Shown here piece by piece: positions 1-12,040 of a stretch of 64,000 nucleotides of DNA (its first letter is position 1; every line of letters starts with the position of its first letter). Origin of the DNA: Rhea pennata. Taxonomy: Eukaryota > Chordata > Aves > Rheiformes > Rheidae. A model generated the notes under the pieces. That model was given only the letters and a program-made list of their open reading frames with translations, ran no database searches and was not told the origin of the DNA. Where the stretch lies: NCBI RefSeq assembly GCF_028389875.1, contig NC_084667.1:60304570-60368569 (forward strand), read 5' to 3'. The translations under genes were made by a program, and so were the position numbers.

Positions 1-119
1 AGGAGCTGCAACAGGAACTGGATTTTCCCACGCACAGGCATGCACATCTCACTATTTAACTTGAACACCACCAGTTAGGCTTCTTCTGGCTGTATAAAAG
101 AACATCCTTGATATTTATG

Positions 120-205
120 TCTGTGTGACATGAAACATGTCACTTTGCCTTTCTATGCCTCAGTTTCCCTACCAGAGGGCTGGAAAAAAATATGAGAACT
201 CGTCT
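120..205 (+). repeat. MIR-like SINE fragment
   Basis: The segment contains the MIR core/tail pattern: a GTCACTT block, then GCCTCAGTTTCCCT, then a short purine-rich stretch. This is the usual order for MIR in plus orientation (tcact-t ... gcctcagtttcc). It is a diverged partial copy, assigned by motif recognition only. Confidence 0.5.
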
Positions 206-704
206 GTGTGGCTAGTGAGTGCTCTCTAAGCTCAGCCCTAAAGCAGCACCTTTCCTTGATGGTGTCTCAGCATCTCTCCAAGGGTAAATAAAAACAACAT
301 TTTCACTCCTCAACCCTATAGCCTTTTCATTGAGACAAGACAGAAAGTCGACTTGAAATTTTCTATTCTATTTGCTAATGCTTCACACCAAGCAGAAATC
401 AAAGAAAGATAAAGTCCTTCTAAGAGTTGTCTCTTTTTTTCCCATTCCTATCATTTCTTAATCAAACCAGCATGAGATATCAAGCAATTACAATGCCATT
501 TGCTCCCTGCTGGATGCAACAATTAGCCTAAGATATCTAATGAAAGGAATTAAATTCTACATGTTTTGTATCAAATAGCTTTAATTTTAATTACAAATCC
601 CAAATATATCATCTTCAATAATGATCAGCTCATCACATCTGCTAGGGGCTGATGAGGATTTGCCTTTTGCATGGCTTGTACTGAAAATGAAACCATACTT
701 TCAA

Positions 705-765
705 CACCTAAGAGTCCCAGTGAAGTGAATGGAACTTAGGGTACAGCAAGGATCAGAGCCCCTAA
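705..765. repeat. Ancient amniote repeat relic (CCATTGAAGTCAATGG-type)
   Basis: The stretch CACCTAAGAGTCCCAGTGAA, followed by GTGAATGGAACTTAGG, closely follows a palindromic pattern that is common in reptile and bird genomes (cctaagtcccattgaagtcaatgggacttagg). I recognise the pattern but cannot name the repeat family with certainty. Related relics in this window lie near 11069, 11990, 34240, 57145, 58277 and 62930. Confidence 0.4.
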
Positions 766-3678
766 AATCCCTACAGAATTTCCCAGAGATTGAAGCCGTT
801 ATCAGAAAGCTCTTCATCTGCAGCTGTGAAACATGTCGTTGTACAATAGGGTCTGCAAAAGTTGTTCAGGGTATGGGGATATAATCCACTGCTGACTGTG
901 TATTACGTCTCCTCGTTTGAATTCAATCCGCATAGTCCATTATATCCTCAGCTAGAGTCATTTTTAGCAATTTGTGTTATTCCAGCTACTTATCCCTTAG
1001 CACAGCACAAGCCACCTATTGGCTGGGAAGAATGAGGCCATTGCAACAAGGTGGGAGCTTGAGGTGACCATCTCCTCTTTTCTGCCTCTGTCTGGTAGAG
1101 ATGGGAACAGCTGGTAGTAGTAGGCAAGAAATGGGGGAGCCAAGTGCCAAATGCTGCCTACTGAATCTGCCAGTGGGCCCACCAGCCTCTGCCCCAGAAG
1201 GGGGTCCCCAAACTGCCTTTAGAGCTCTGCTGATGATTTTGGATCTCTTTTAAGAGCAGGTAAGCAAGTCTCCCTCTGATGGACCTTCTGGAGTCAGTTT
1301 TGTTTCCCATTCCTAAATCTCTGCAGGAAACGCTACTGCTCCGTGCAGACATGGCAATCACTAAATAACCTAAGTCCTTTTTGAAGAGACACACTTACAC
1401 ACTTCTGAACATTTTACCTGAGACCATTTTGGGAAAAGGGGTACGTTTTCTCCCTCCACACAAAGTTTGGACTCTTTCTCCTTGGTCATAGAAACAGTTT
1501 GAAAAAAATAGAAGTCTATGTGTATGCAGTTGAAATATAGACTGTATTTTGCTATGTAAATGCTCTGTTGCTTTTCTGGTTTAAATATTTTTATTTCAAA
1601 CAATTTCAGTGAAATAACTTTGTGAAAATAATATGTTTGATGACTGCAAGTAAGTCAATATTTTTATTTCTACCCAATTTGAAAGTAAGTAAATGCAGAA
1701 ACATTTGGATTTTCTTTCCAGGGGTGACTGTTGAGTCCCACCTCTCTCTCCTGTTCTGTTTTTATGAAATCCCAGAGAGTTATGCAACAGTGAAAAAGCA
1801 TCCAAACAAATCCCTCCAGCTTGACAGCTACAGACTGATTTATACCCCTGAGGGGATTTAGGTCTCAGTCCCATCCTGAAGCCACCTCTAGTTCTCACAG
1901 GTGTCAGTGAGAAGTCATGAGATCTCCGATGGCTAGAAAAGACCAGGTAGTTTTGTTAGTCCCTAAAGACCCTGTAATATAGTGGGCAATCACTCCATGT
2001 TCATGGCATTGTAGCTGACCTTCATTTTCTCGTTATGTTATCTCCGATTCCCATGGGCCTCCTAACTGCTCCCATTTATACCTGTCAGTTACTCGCAGCT
2101 ACCCCAGGGAGTCCTGCTGCTGCATAGATCTGCACTTTTGGTTTCGCTTGTTGTTAGGAAGCAGCAGAAAATCAGAAATAGGCACCTGGCCAATGAATCG
2201 TGGTCTCTGGGTATCCTGATATGGCCATCCACATAATGCCACCAAACCTACCCTGCTACTCCAGTGGATTATCCCTCTCCGCGTGTCGGTCTGGCCACAT
2301 GTAAGTCTCAGATGCTGCTGAAATCCCAAATAAATGCAATGCTAATCCATCATACCTAATTTTCACACCACACATCCAAACTCCATCCACACCCATTTGT
2401 CTCCTCCCGCACCCCAGCACAATTAATAATGCCAGCATTTATAACAGCAGTATCACACTGTGTACCTCTTCTCACTCCATAATTTATACATAGTGCTTTA
2501 TTTGCAGCAGATGTGTCAGGAAAATGTATTTGCCTCTTCCTTCTCCTTCCACAAGCAGCATGGTTTCAGGCACTAGAGGCTGTGGACATGGTATAGAGCT
2601 GCCTGAATCTGTGGGCGGCTGAGCTGGTTAATCCCCACAGCACAGCGTCAGGCAGACTTGGCTGGGAGTCGGGAGCAGTGCTGCTGCGTAGCATCGCACT
2701 GTGGGAAATGGGCTCTGCCTCTGGCAGGACTTTGTATTTTCTCTCTGTTTTTCTTCCTGTTTGCATTTTCTCCCCATTTGCCAGACAAGTGCTGGACTGG
2801 TCTGGAATTTTCTAACACAACTATTTGTTGGTTGTGATGGAAACTTCTCACAAAAACTTGGAAGGGTGCATCAGAAGGAGCATCCTCCTGCTGGGACTCT
2901 TGCTGAAAGGAGGTTCACCCCTGCCTGGGACACCCTTTGCACATGTCTGGTCAACCCATATTTTAAGCCATCTGTGAAAGAGACTCTCCAGAAGGAGACC
3001 CTGGCAGCCTGCTGCAATGTTTTGTTTTCCTACCATTTAACTCCATTCTAATACTCAACTTGAATCTTCCTCACTGCATTTGGGACTCATTTCTTCTGGT
3101 TCTTCACAGAGTGGCCACAGGCAGCACCTAATTACCATTATGTATGTAACATATGCTATATGTATGATATATCGTGTATATTTTATGTAACGAGAGTCAA
3201 TTATCAGTTTATCAATCCCTTCACTTTTTTTTTAGATTTTCTCTTCTCTTTAATTCTCTCCTACTTACTAGTGGACCTATTCATGCAGATTTCAATATGC
3301 TAAGAAATGGTGCCCCATTCCCAAGTCAGGTGGCATTCCTGGTCACCGTCATTGAGGAAGAGGGACCACAATAACTAGTAACTCAGTGATCAGAGGACAC
3401 AACCACAGTGTCAAGTGCTGTCCTACTGTGACCCTTCTTAGGGCTTCCATTTTGTATAAACTATCAGAAAGCCCATGCAGGAGGCTCAACCCATAGTTAG
3501 AGCATTGTCTGGGATCCTCCAGACTCGGAGCAAGGAACAGACCCTCCGTCACATATCTGCCCTATCCAGTGCAATGAGCATTCACGTCATCTCTCTTTCC
3601 CCCTGCCACACACACATGCAGTTTTTAAGGTCTTGACTTCAGTCCACTACAGAAAATATTCACTGAGAGATCTTCAAC

Positions 3679-3702
3679 TTTTTTTTTGTTGTTGTTGTTG
3701 TT
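3679..3702. repeat. Low complexity: T run followed by (GTT)n
   Basis: A run of nine T is followed by five perfect GTT units. It is an ordinary microsatellite. Confidence 0.85.
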
Positions 3703-6700
3703 AAAGTGGAGTTTTCCTTTTAAAAACATCTAGTTTCACAGGAACATCCCACAAACAGTATACATAAATCATTGTGCCTCTGTGTTGTAATTTACTCCCC
3801 AAATTACTCTGGTTTGAGCATTTATACTAGTATTGTGCAATCATGGAGCAGGGAGTGTTTTAAGATGTAATATCTTCACCCATCATCACTAGAAGCACCT
3901 GTCTCGAGGAGCTGAGCTGTTAAGATTTCTAATGATATAACCATCTCCAGCAAGCTCTAGAGGTTCACTGGCTCTCAGGCCTTAAGGCTATGACAGTGAT
4001 TTATAGAAAATCTATCTCTGATGATTTAAAGGTTTTTAACATTTATTCTATCATCCAACACATATAGACAGTGACTAGGTCAAAGTGGGTTTACCGATGG
4101 GTGAAGCTGGCAGAAAAGAAAGCTCCAGTAAAAAAAACCCTGCAATTCTAAAAGAAGATTTTCCAAAATATAATCTTTTAAAATACTTACTACTGCATGA
4201 TATTACGTATGTGGTTTTGAATGTCTTTTTATGAAGGGTTTTTATACTATACCTCTCATGGTGATTCTGAACAAAATAGCAAAATGTGTATGGTATATCA
4301 TTTTCCTACAGGCTACTTTACTGCCTCATGTATAACTCTTTTTTTAGCAAAAAAAGGGATCATAAACATGAGGTTCAAAATATAGACTATTTAAAACACC
4401 CATTTTTATCTATTTTTATTCAAAAATAAGAAAATAATTCTTTTTTTTTAAATCTAAACATTTTGACAGGCTTCCTCTGTAAGTAAGCTCTTCTGATAGG
4501 TGTTCACGGTAAGCCACTTCCCCCATTTCCCAGTAATCCTCTGTTTTGTTTGATGAGACCATAAATTCTTTGAGAAAGATTGTCTCTCAATGTGTGAACT
4601 CACAGAAGCAGAGACTCCCTGGGTGTTTGTGCAGTGCCCAGTGCAAAAATATACTAGCCTGATAGAGCCTCCTAAGTACTAAAAGCTACAGCATTCATGG
4701 GGAGAGTAAAATAATTCCATTTAATGGACATAAGTGTCAACTGTTTAAAATTCAATTGCATTTTATTTTGGAAAATAACCTCCAAATGGCAAAACTCTCT
4801 GTGAAGGGGAAACGAAAACATCCAAATAGTTGCTCTGGGCCTGCTGAGGTTGCCACTGGAGAAATGACCACGTTACCATCCTGTGAAAAAGCCACCTGAG
4901 AGATCTGGCAACCAAGTGGCCAAGGATTGACATGTGGTTGGCAGCTGAGTCCCATGAGATGCAGCCTGTATCCTGCTGGAAGTTTACCCAGATTCACTGT
5001 GCTGACAGTCACTGTGAGAAATGAGCAAATGCCAGCAAATGAAGCCTGTTCAGGATGTTTCTGACAACATATATACAGTACAATTTTGTGTTGCCAGTAT
5101 GTCTTGGGGATATACTAGGAAAAAAACAGAAAATATTGCCATTATCTGGTGCAGCTCTTCACAGTCTCTATTCAAACATCCAAACAATCCTGAACTTGTT
5201 GTTTCAGCCTAAGAGTTTTGAAGTTTCTCCTGTTTTCACCTCTCTGCCTGCATGCCTGTGCAGAAAAGGTGAGCAAGCTGCTCTCTCCCTCTATATAATA
5301 CGCTCAGGATAGTGCCAACAAACCAGTATATCTCTGCAAAATGGGCACCTGCTCTAGGCACGACACCTGCATGTAACTACTGGCCAGGCACAGTCTTTAT
5401 GTATATTTCTTTTTATGTGACCTTGATAAATGTGGCCAGCTTAATATGGCTAAGATGAATGAGCCAATAATTTCTAGACAAGACACCAGACAGGCAGACT
5501 GTTTTGATTTACAAGGCTATGTTAATAAATACCAGTGGTATATTTTGTTCTTCAGGTTGCTGTATGTATCTCTCAATTGCTTCTGTGTTGTTGTCAATGA
5601 AAGGCTGTGAATTCGGCTGGAAGGAAAACACTGTAAGAGAGAAGTTAACTGAGCTGTGCTACAGATGTTGGTTTTGTCATACAGTGTAGGCACTGCATAA
5701 CCCTGCAACTGGTAGTGCTCAGCAAGTTATGGGGACTGTCAGGTGTCTCCTAGTTGATTAACATAAAAATACTTCTCCACATTTTCTACATACTGTTTTT
5801 TTCTGTTTCCTAAGGGGGAGTTCACATTGGTGTGGGCACTGCTGAGTTTTGAATGAGTTTTTCTCATCAGAAGTCAAGTTCCCCAGGAACTTCCCTGCTC
5901 CCAGCACAGCGGCTCCCCAAGGGCTTGTGACTTGTCAGATGGTTCTAGGGCTTGCACAGCTCCCAGGAGCAAGTAAGGAACTGGTCCTGTGTCCAGACCT
6001 AAGTGAATCATGAGCTTGAGGACTGGCACCTTGTGTTGGTACAGCACGATGGCCTAGAGGTGCTGGAGGTTCTCCTCAACCCCACTCTTCTCTCCTAGAC
6101 CCAGTTCTTGCCTGCTCCTTTTTTCTGCCCTTGTCCAGTTGTTCTGGTTTTCCTAACCCCAGCCTGGCTCCAGCCAGGTTTCTGCTTTGTGTTAGAGCTT
6201 GCCCAAAAGAGCCTCACCAGCAAGATTCAAAAGAAAAAAGAAATATAAATATTTCATTGACTCGTATTATTTTATTTATCTGCTGCATTTTTAGACCACA
6301 TGCCAGTCATAAACTTTCAGTGTTTAACTTAGTTCTTTCTGAATCTTACTTCAGTGCTCTCTCCATAGCTGCACTTTGCCCATGACATGCCATGAGTATT
6401 TGGACTCACAAATTGTAGCCAAAATCAACATTGGAGTTTACCTTTTATCTCTTCCTCAGTAACACTAACTCGGAACAGGAGGCTATGAATCTTGTTTCGG
6501 TCATAAAAAGTAGAAGTTAGAGGCCACTGAGTAGTATAGGAGGTTCTGGCAGGCTGGCATCTGCAGTTTTAAACTCATTCTACTTCTCTCCCATGGCTGG
6601 AGAGAGGAGGATATTGGTTACAGTGTTAGTTTTGGCGTGGTAAGTGTGGGTTTGTCTTGAAAAAAGTCAACAGTGCATCCAGATGGCTTCTCCCAGCGGT

Positions 6701-7249
6701 GAGTTATACATCTCTGCCATCCTGCATATGGATGGCAGCTCATGTCAGGTCACCTTGTCTTTGGCTTTTGCTGGGGCTCACAGGAGGAAAATAATAAGCT
6801 TCCGATCACTACGTTATTGGAAACTATCCCCCCCTCTTTTTTTTGAGCTGTGGCTCACTGGTCATCTGAACATCTGAACAAGCTACTGTGCACCAGCAGA
6901 TTCACAGAAAATGCCAACTCTAAGTAAGAGCAAGCACAGGGGGTAATTCAGCTTAGCTTAGCCCATGCTGAAGGTCCCATCACCTGTATCTGTCACAGGC
7001 TGAGAGCATGGATTTGCTGATGCATTATAATTTCTCAAGACAAAGAGAACCATGAGTCTGAGCCATTACCGGCATGAGAGAAGAGGCTGAGTTTGTAGTC
7101 CTGTACACTTTCAGCATCCACAGCATATTGTGAAGAGGCGTTCCTCAGCTCAAACACACGTTGGAGGTGAAATATCTCTTTTGGTTTGTTTCACACCTGC
7201 CAACTGTACTACACATCTCCAGCTGGAAGAAACAGAGGACAGTTGCTCC

Positions 7250-7510
7250 CTATTCACCCCCTGCAAGCCATTCCTGATTTTATAATCTCTAATTATCCCC
7301 CACTTTGGCCAAATCTTTCCCACACTGGAGCATTCCAGTTTATGCAACCATTCCTTCTATGGGAACTGTCATATATGTCTGAATATCTGTGCTGCCCTTT
7401 TCCAGCTCCTCTCTGTTTTTTAGGGATGATCAGAACTGGGTTGCACACAGTACTCAGGATGTGCATGCACAGTGTTTTGTTATGCTTCCTTCCTAACAAT
7501 TTCTAACTGG
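7250..7510 (-). mobile_element. Old CR1-like LINE fragment
   Basis: Read on the plus strand, the segment follows the antisense order of old CR1-type LINEs: an AACCATTCCTTCTATGG-like block, then CTGCCCTTTTCCAGCTCCTC, then CAGAACTGG, ACACAGTACTCAGGATGTG, and a terminal TTCCTTCCTAACAATTTCTAA. In CR1 these blocks correspond to '...ccttctctgaact...ccagaactggacacagtactc.agatgtg...'. The copy is strongly diverged and its ends are approximate. Confidence 0.55.
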
Positions 7511-8199
7511 AAATTTTGTTATTTGACTCCTGGTGAACCCAGTATTTGCGGAGAGCTTAGGTGTTACAAGAAGAGGTAGAGACAACATGTCCTGGCACCT
7601 CTGCTTGGTATAGGAGTCCAGGCACTACTGAGGGCAAGCGTACTAAACTGCTTTTCAGTCAGAATATAGTTAGCAAAAATGTTACTAGGCAGGATAACAC
7701 ACTGACCAGGTCTTGCCTGGAATATGGGATCAAACTGCAAGACGAAATTGCTAGGGAGTTGCAAACCTGACAGAAGAAAGGAAAGAATCCTTCAAAGGCA
7801 AGAACAAAGCGCTGACTGCCGGGGACACGAGGATGAGCTAATTGAAGCGTCCGTCTCCCTTCGTTCTGCTCCGCTGTGGCTCCAGGAGCACCTGCTATCA
7901 CTTAAAGGCAGCTCTCGCTGTCACTTCCTCCTTTGGTTTGTGTGCACTTGTCCATCCTTTGAGCTTTAATCTTTTGCTATTGATTTCCACCCTGTTAGCT
8001 GAAATATTGTCCTGCTCTTTGAGAAGGGCAATTGCCCAGACCACACTATTGCAAATAATATGTACTTTGGAAAACAATGATTGAATTCCCATATTATCTG
8101 CTGAAGCAAAAAACTCCATCCTGCCAAAGAGAAAATGCTTTGCAGAGATAAGATTGTAGAAATTTATCATACTGGCTTTGAGGTTTTTGTGTGCGTGTA

Positions 8200-8234
8200 T
8201 TTCTTTTTTTTCTTTTTTTTTTTTTTTTTTTTTT
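8200..8234. repeat. T-rich homopolymer tract
   Basis: An almost pure T tract interrupted by single C residues. It could be an antisense poly(A) relic or simple low complexity. No retrotransposed gene body was recognised beside it. Confidence 0.85.
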
Positions 8235-11068
8235 AATTCGCACCACCCCTGAGAGCTGCTGAGATTAAAATGTATTATCTTTAGATACGGAGGCTAATGA
8301 ACCCAGGGAGCCCTGTTACTCAGGATTCAAACTATAATTCACAGTCTGGAAATGGCAGATCTATTCTGAGATAAATTTCAGCTGGAGTGCAGAAGAGCCG
8401 CTACAGTTTTACATGTGTATGTAGTTTGTATCTGCATATATACAAATCATCTGATAAACTACCTTAAATCTGCTGCCATATGTTTCACTGATCCAGAGGA
8501 GAACTGTATGAACATAAGGGGTTTTATTCCTCCCTCAAAATGTCACATGAAAAATAAAATGTATTCATTCCTTATTTGGGTGATCTGAAGAACTTTTAAG
8601 GCCTTCAATTAATTTTTATGATCGTTATTTCACTAAAACATGGCACATTCGATAGCAGAAGTTACTATTAATTATGAATACCTCATATTATGTATCTAAA
8701 TCCATGTCTTAATGTATTTCAGTAAACTTAGCCAAAGTTTTTTGGGTGAGTATTCCCTTTTCTGATGTGCCATACTGTCACCTCAGTGTTCGCCTGGCCG
8801 ACATAGTGGGGTGCACGAGGCTCCATCCCAACTTACACCTGCTGGTTTCCTTGATGGGGAAACCCAACGGTATCCCTGGATACTATTATTAAATAATAGA
8901 AATTCAGCTGAATTTAAGAGATGAAACTCCAGCAAGGAGGAAGAGCCGTCCAAAGAGATTCCATTAGGGGCATGCGCAACTTGTCATTAGTAGCACTGAA
9001 GGAGAAATGAGTCAATGGGTTCAGTCATTTTCACAAGTCTCCCTGTCACCAGACAAGAGGTAATCTCTGCCTCTGCCCACCGAGCTCTGGAGGAACCATC
9101 ATGCAGAAATCGGAATCTGGGTGGGCATTTCATAACTGGCAAAAGCAGGGAACAGCTGTTCCAGCCTACTTTTTAGAGTTTTATTTGAATAATTGAGAAA
9201 AGAAAAGGACGTTCCTTTCCAGGCTTTGGTGACATTTACCTCTTCTGGTTCCTCTCTGAGATTCTTTTTTTTCCCTTTAGTTCCAAGGTCATCAGACTCT
9301 GCCTAGTTGATCTTGCTTGTCTTTATCTCTAACAGCTCCCATTTTTGATAATATTTTCTGCTTCCTCATGCCATTCTCTGGCTTTTCTTTTGTAATCATG
9401 TAGTGATAATGGCTCTTAAAACTTCCTACAAGGGTATTACATCCATTACAACAGTAATTCTTTTTAGTAGCAGTTCACATATAATGCAAAGAGATATTAA
9501 ATTGGAGGTGATGTTACAATAAAAATCATACCATTATAAAAACAATAGAATGTTAAAAACAGTATTACAACAAAAATATTTTAATAAAGACACTAAATAA
9601 ACCCAAGAAAAAAGAACCAGGCATGAAACAGGGATAGTAAGAGTTTTTTACTACCACACTGATTCGGCCTTGTTTTTAATGCACTGAAAGAGTATTTCAT
9701 TGCAACAGCTCCATAATTTTATCATAAACACACGTCATAAAGCATGTTTCTTGCCGGTAGGGTAATTATTGCATTTCCTTTCCAAAGGTAGCAAAGGATA
9801 TGTGCAGCACATGGAAACGGCAGAATGAATTAAGGGCTGGGTGGCAGAGGAAGCACAACCCGCACGAAGCAGGGAAGGACTGCCATCCAGCCCTTAACTC
9901 ATTCTTCCGTCCTCACGAGCAGCACACGATGAGGAGCCCGAGCACAGCGCTGCCCCGTCAGGAGCCAGCCAGGGGCACGTGTGGCACAAGGGCAGTAGCA
10001 CGGATGGGATCCCCCCCGGTGCCCAATCTACGGCATGTACTGCAAAAAGATATCCAGGCAAAGAGATCCCTGCCTGAGAGAGGGATCGAGAGCTCAAGGG
10101 CCAAGATTTCTACCCCAGCTTTTGTTCTCACAGCTGCCCCCTGTTCCTGGGACCCCTCCCCAGGAGGGGAGTCCTGGCATTAGAGCTAGAAGTAAGCTTT
10201 TGCCACTTCCAGTTGCCTATACAGTGCTGGAAGACCACACTCCAACAGCCCCAGCTCTTGTTGCCCTTATCAACTTCCTTACCCTTTTCCACACAACCTC
10301 CAGGCTTATCCTCAATGATAAGTTTCAGTGAATGAGGACTGCAGGACATATAAAATCATAAAAGTCCTCTGATCACATATTGTGTATTTCCACGCTGTCT
10401 TTGTAATTACTTTTACTTTACCTATTTAATAAACAATGAAAATAAAAGCAATCACCAATAAATTTTACTGTGGGGATGGAAGTCCTTGTGATAAGCTTTA
10501 CTGTTAATGAACTTCATTCCACCCCAGCTCCTAAATTATTTTTTTCAGAATAGTTTACAGGAAATGCTAGTCCTTTAAAAGCCTGGAAACCCTAAGAAGA
10601 CACTGAAATCTGTAATTGAAATGCAAATGGAAAGCCTCTGGCACAACAAATCAATTTTGCTATTAATAAGAAACGGAAATAGAACGTGACGTGGAAAAGT
10701 CCTGCTGCCCTACATAAAGGTAAGGCTTTTCAAGCGGTCTGGTGCAAAACAAATTGCTGCTTGCTGCACTCACACTTTCAAAACGCTTCATTACCAGGTG
10801 ATAATGTGATACAATTAACATGCTGCTGTTTGGTCACAGGAGCCATTTTCTTCAAGTCTCCCAGAAGACTATAAAAGAAGCGTTTCCAAAGCTCATATCC
10901 ACACCACCAAGGTTCACTGTATTTACTACTGCTCAAACCAATTTCATTGCATGAGAATATCCAGCTCTGTGTCTCATTGACCTGGTATTAGGATACCCGG
11001 GCCAGAGATAACCTCGCTGTGCCCAGATTCATTATCAATTGCTGCCTCTCAAGGATCCTTTTTCAGTG

Positions 11069-11135
11069 TTTGATCCAAAGATCATTGAATTTAATGGAAA
11101 GATTCACCTTGACTTCAGCCCATAATTAGGGTGGA
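11069..11135. repeat. Ancient amniote repeat relic (CCATTGAAGTCAATGG-type)
   Basis: GATCCAAAGATCATTGAATT, then TAATGGAAAGATTCACCTTG, then ACTTCAGCCCA follows the familiar sauropsid pattern 'gatccaaagcccattgaagtcaatggaaagactcccattgacttca'. About four in five positions agree by eye. The family name is not certain. Confidence 0.45.
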
Positions 11136-11470
11136 GGAGAGCAGAGAGAATTGACATTTTAGAAACTGAATGATTCATGTAATCAATAAATAGACAGAGT
11201 TAACATGATCAAGCAAGGTAATCTCCTGAAAAGTTTTAAAGGGAACTTAACTTTCTATACAGAATTTCCCTGGGTAGAAATTTTTAACCAGACACAGGCT
11301 TTTATTTGTTTTATTTTTATTTTTTCAAGAGGCAGTCTATCCAATCTTATTCAAACTAACTCTGCTTGGACTGATATTCTGTAATTTCATCTAGAGCACA
11401 GAAGTAAAGCTAGACAGTGATCTAGATTTTCCTGATGTTTCCAATCAGAGTATAAATGACTTAATTTCCA

Positions 11471-11491
11471 GAAAAGAAAAGAAAAGAAAAG

Positions 11492-11522
<31 letters not shown>
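11471..11522. repeat. (GAAAA)n microsatellite
   Basis: About ten tandem GAAAA units, with one expanded unit near the 3' end. It is nearly perfect, so probably length-variable between individuals. Confidence 0.95.
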
Positions 11523-11989
11523 GTAATTATTTAACAAAATGGGAAAAATTTTTGATGGCAAAAATACCTTTTGCCTGGTGGATTTAAGGAAGAGCTCTTT
11601 GCTCTGACTGTGAGCATCCTGGCAGTAAGGTCCACATGTGGTCAGGGCACTCTGTCTCCAGGGCTAGTGGGGTCAGCAGGGCTTTTGCAAGCTGTCTTGG
11701 GGTCACCTTGGAGTAGTCCTTCCAGTTTCTTGCCTCTAATTCTGCTCAGGTCAGTCACAATGTTTCTTCCCTTTCTGCTTCCCCTCAGCTCTCAATGAAA
11801 CACATCCTGATCCGGCCATGTCATAGCACGTTTCAGATATGTGAGAATCTGGCACAGAATCAAATCCTTCACAGAGCTGGTTGGCAGGCTGTGGCCTGAA
11901 ATGCCCGCTTCACTTTTCCATTCTCCTCCCTTAATAGACAATAATTGTATTACTGGGAGATTTTAGTCCAAGACCAACCTGGTCCACTG

Positions 11990-12040
11990 ACATGAGCAGG
12001 AATATTCGGTGATTTCAGTGGTTTTTGGATCACAGTAGAA
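11990..12040. repeat. Ancient amniote repeat relic
   Basis: GTGATTTCAGTGGTTTTTGG followed by ATCACAG resembles 'ttgacttcaatgggctttggatcag' of the same family as the relic near 11069. It is short and diverged. Confidence 0.35.

Larger units (their letters stand above)
1..7249. other. Gene-free intergenic tract
   Basis: No exon with convincing splice sites and a recognisable peptide was found on either strand. The reading frames here are short (116 codons or fewer), overlap on opposite strands and resemble no family I know. Contents are a MIR-like SINE fragment near 120-205, an ancient repeat relic near 705-765 and a T/GTT low-complexity tract near 3679-3702. The rest is unremarkable AT-rich sequence. 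Distal regulatory elements cannot be excluded by eye. Confidence 0.6.

Noticed and set aside
9800..10183. 127-codon plus-strand open frame in a GC-richer patch
   Set aside because: The opposite strand is also open and the sequence is low in recognisable motifs. Composition explains it.
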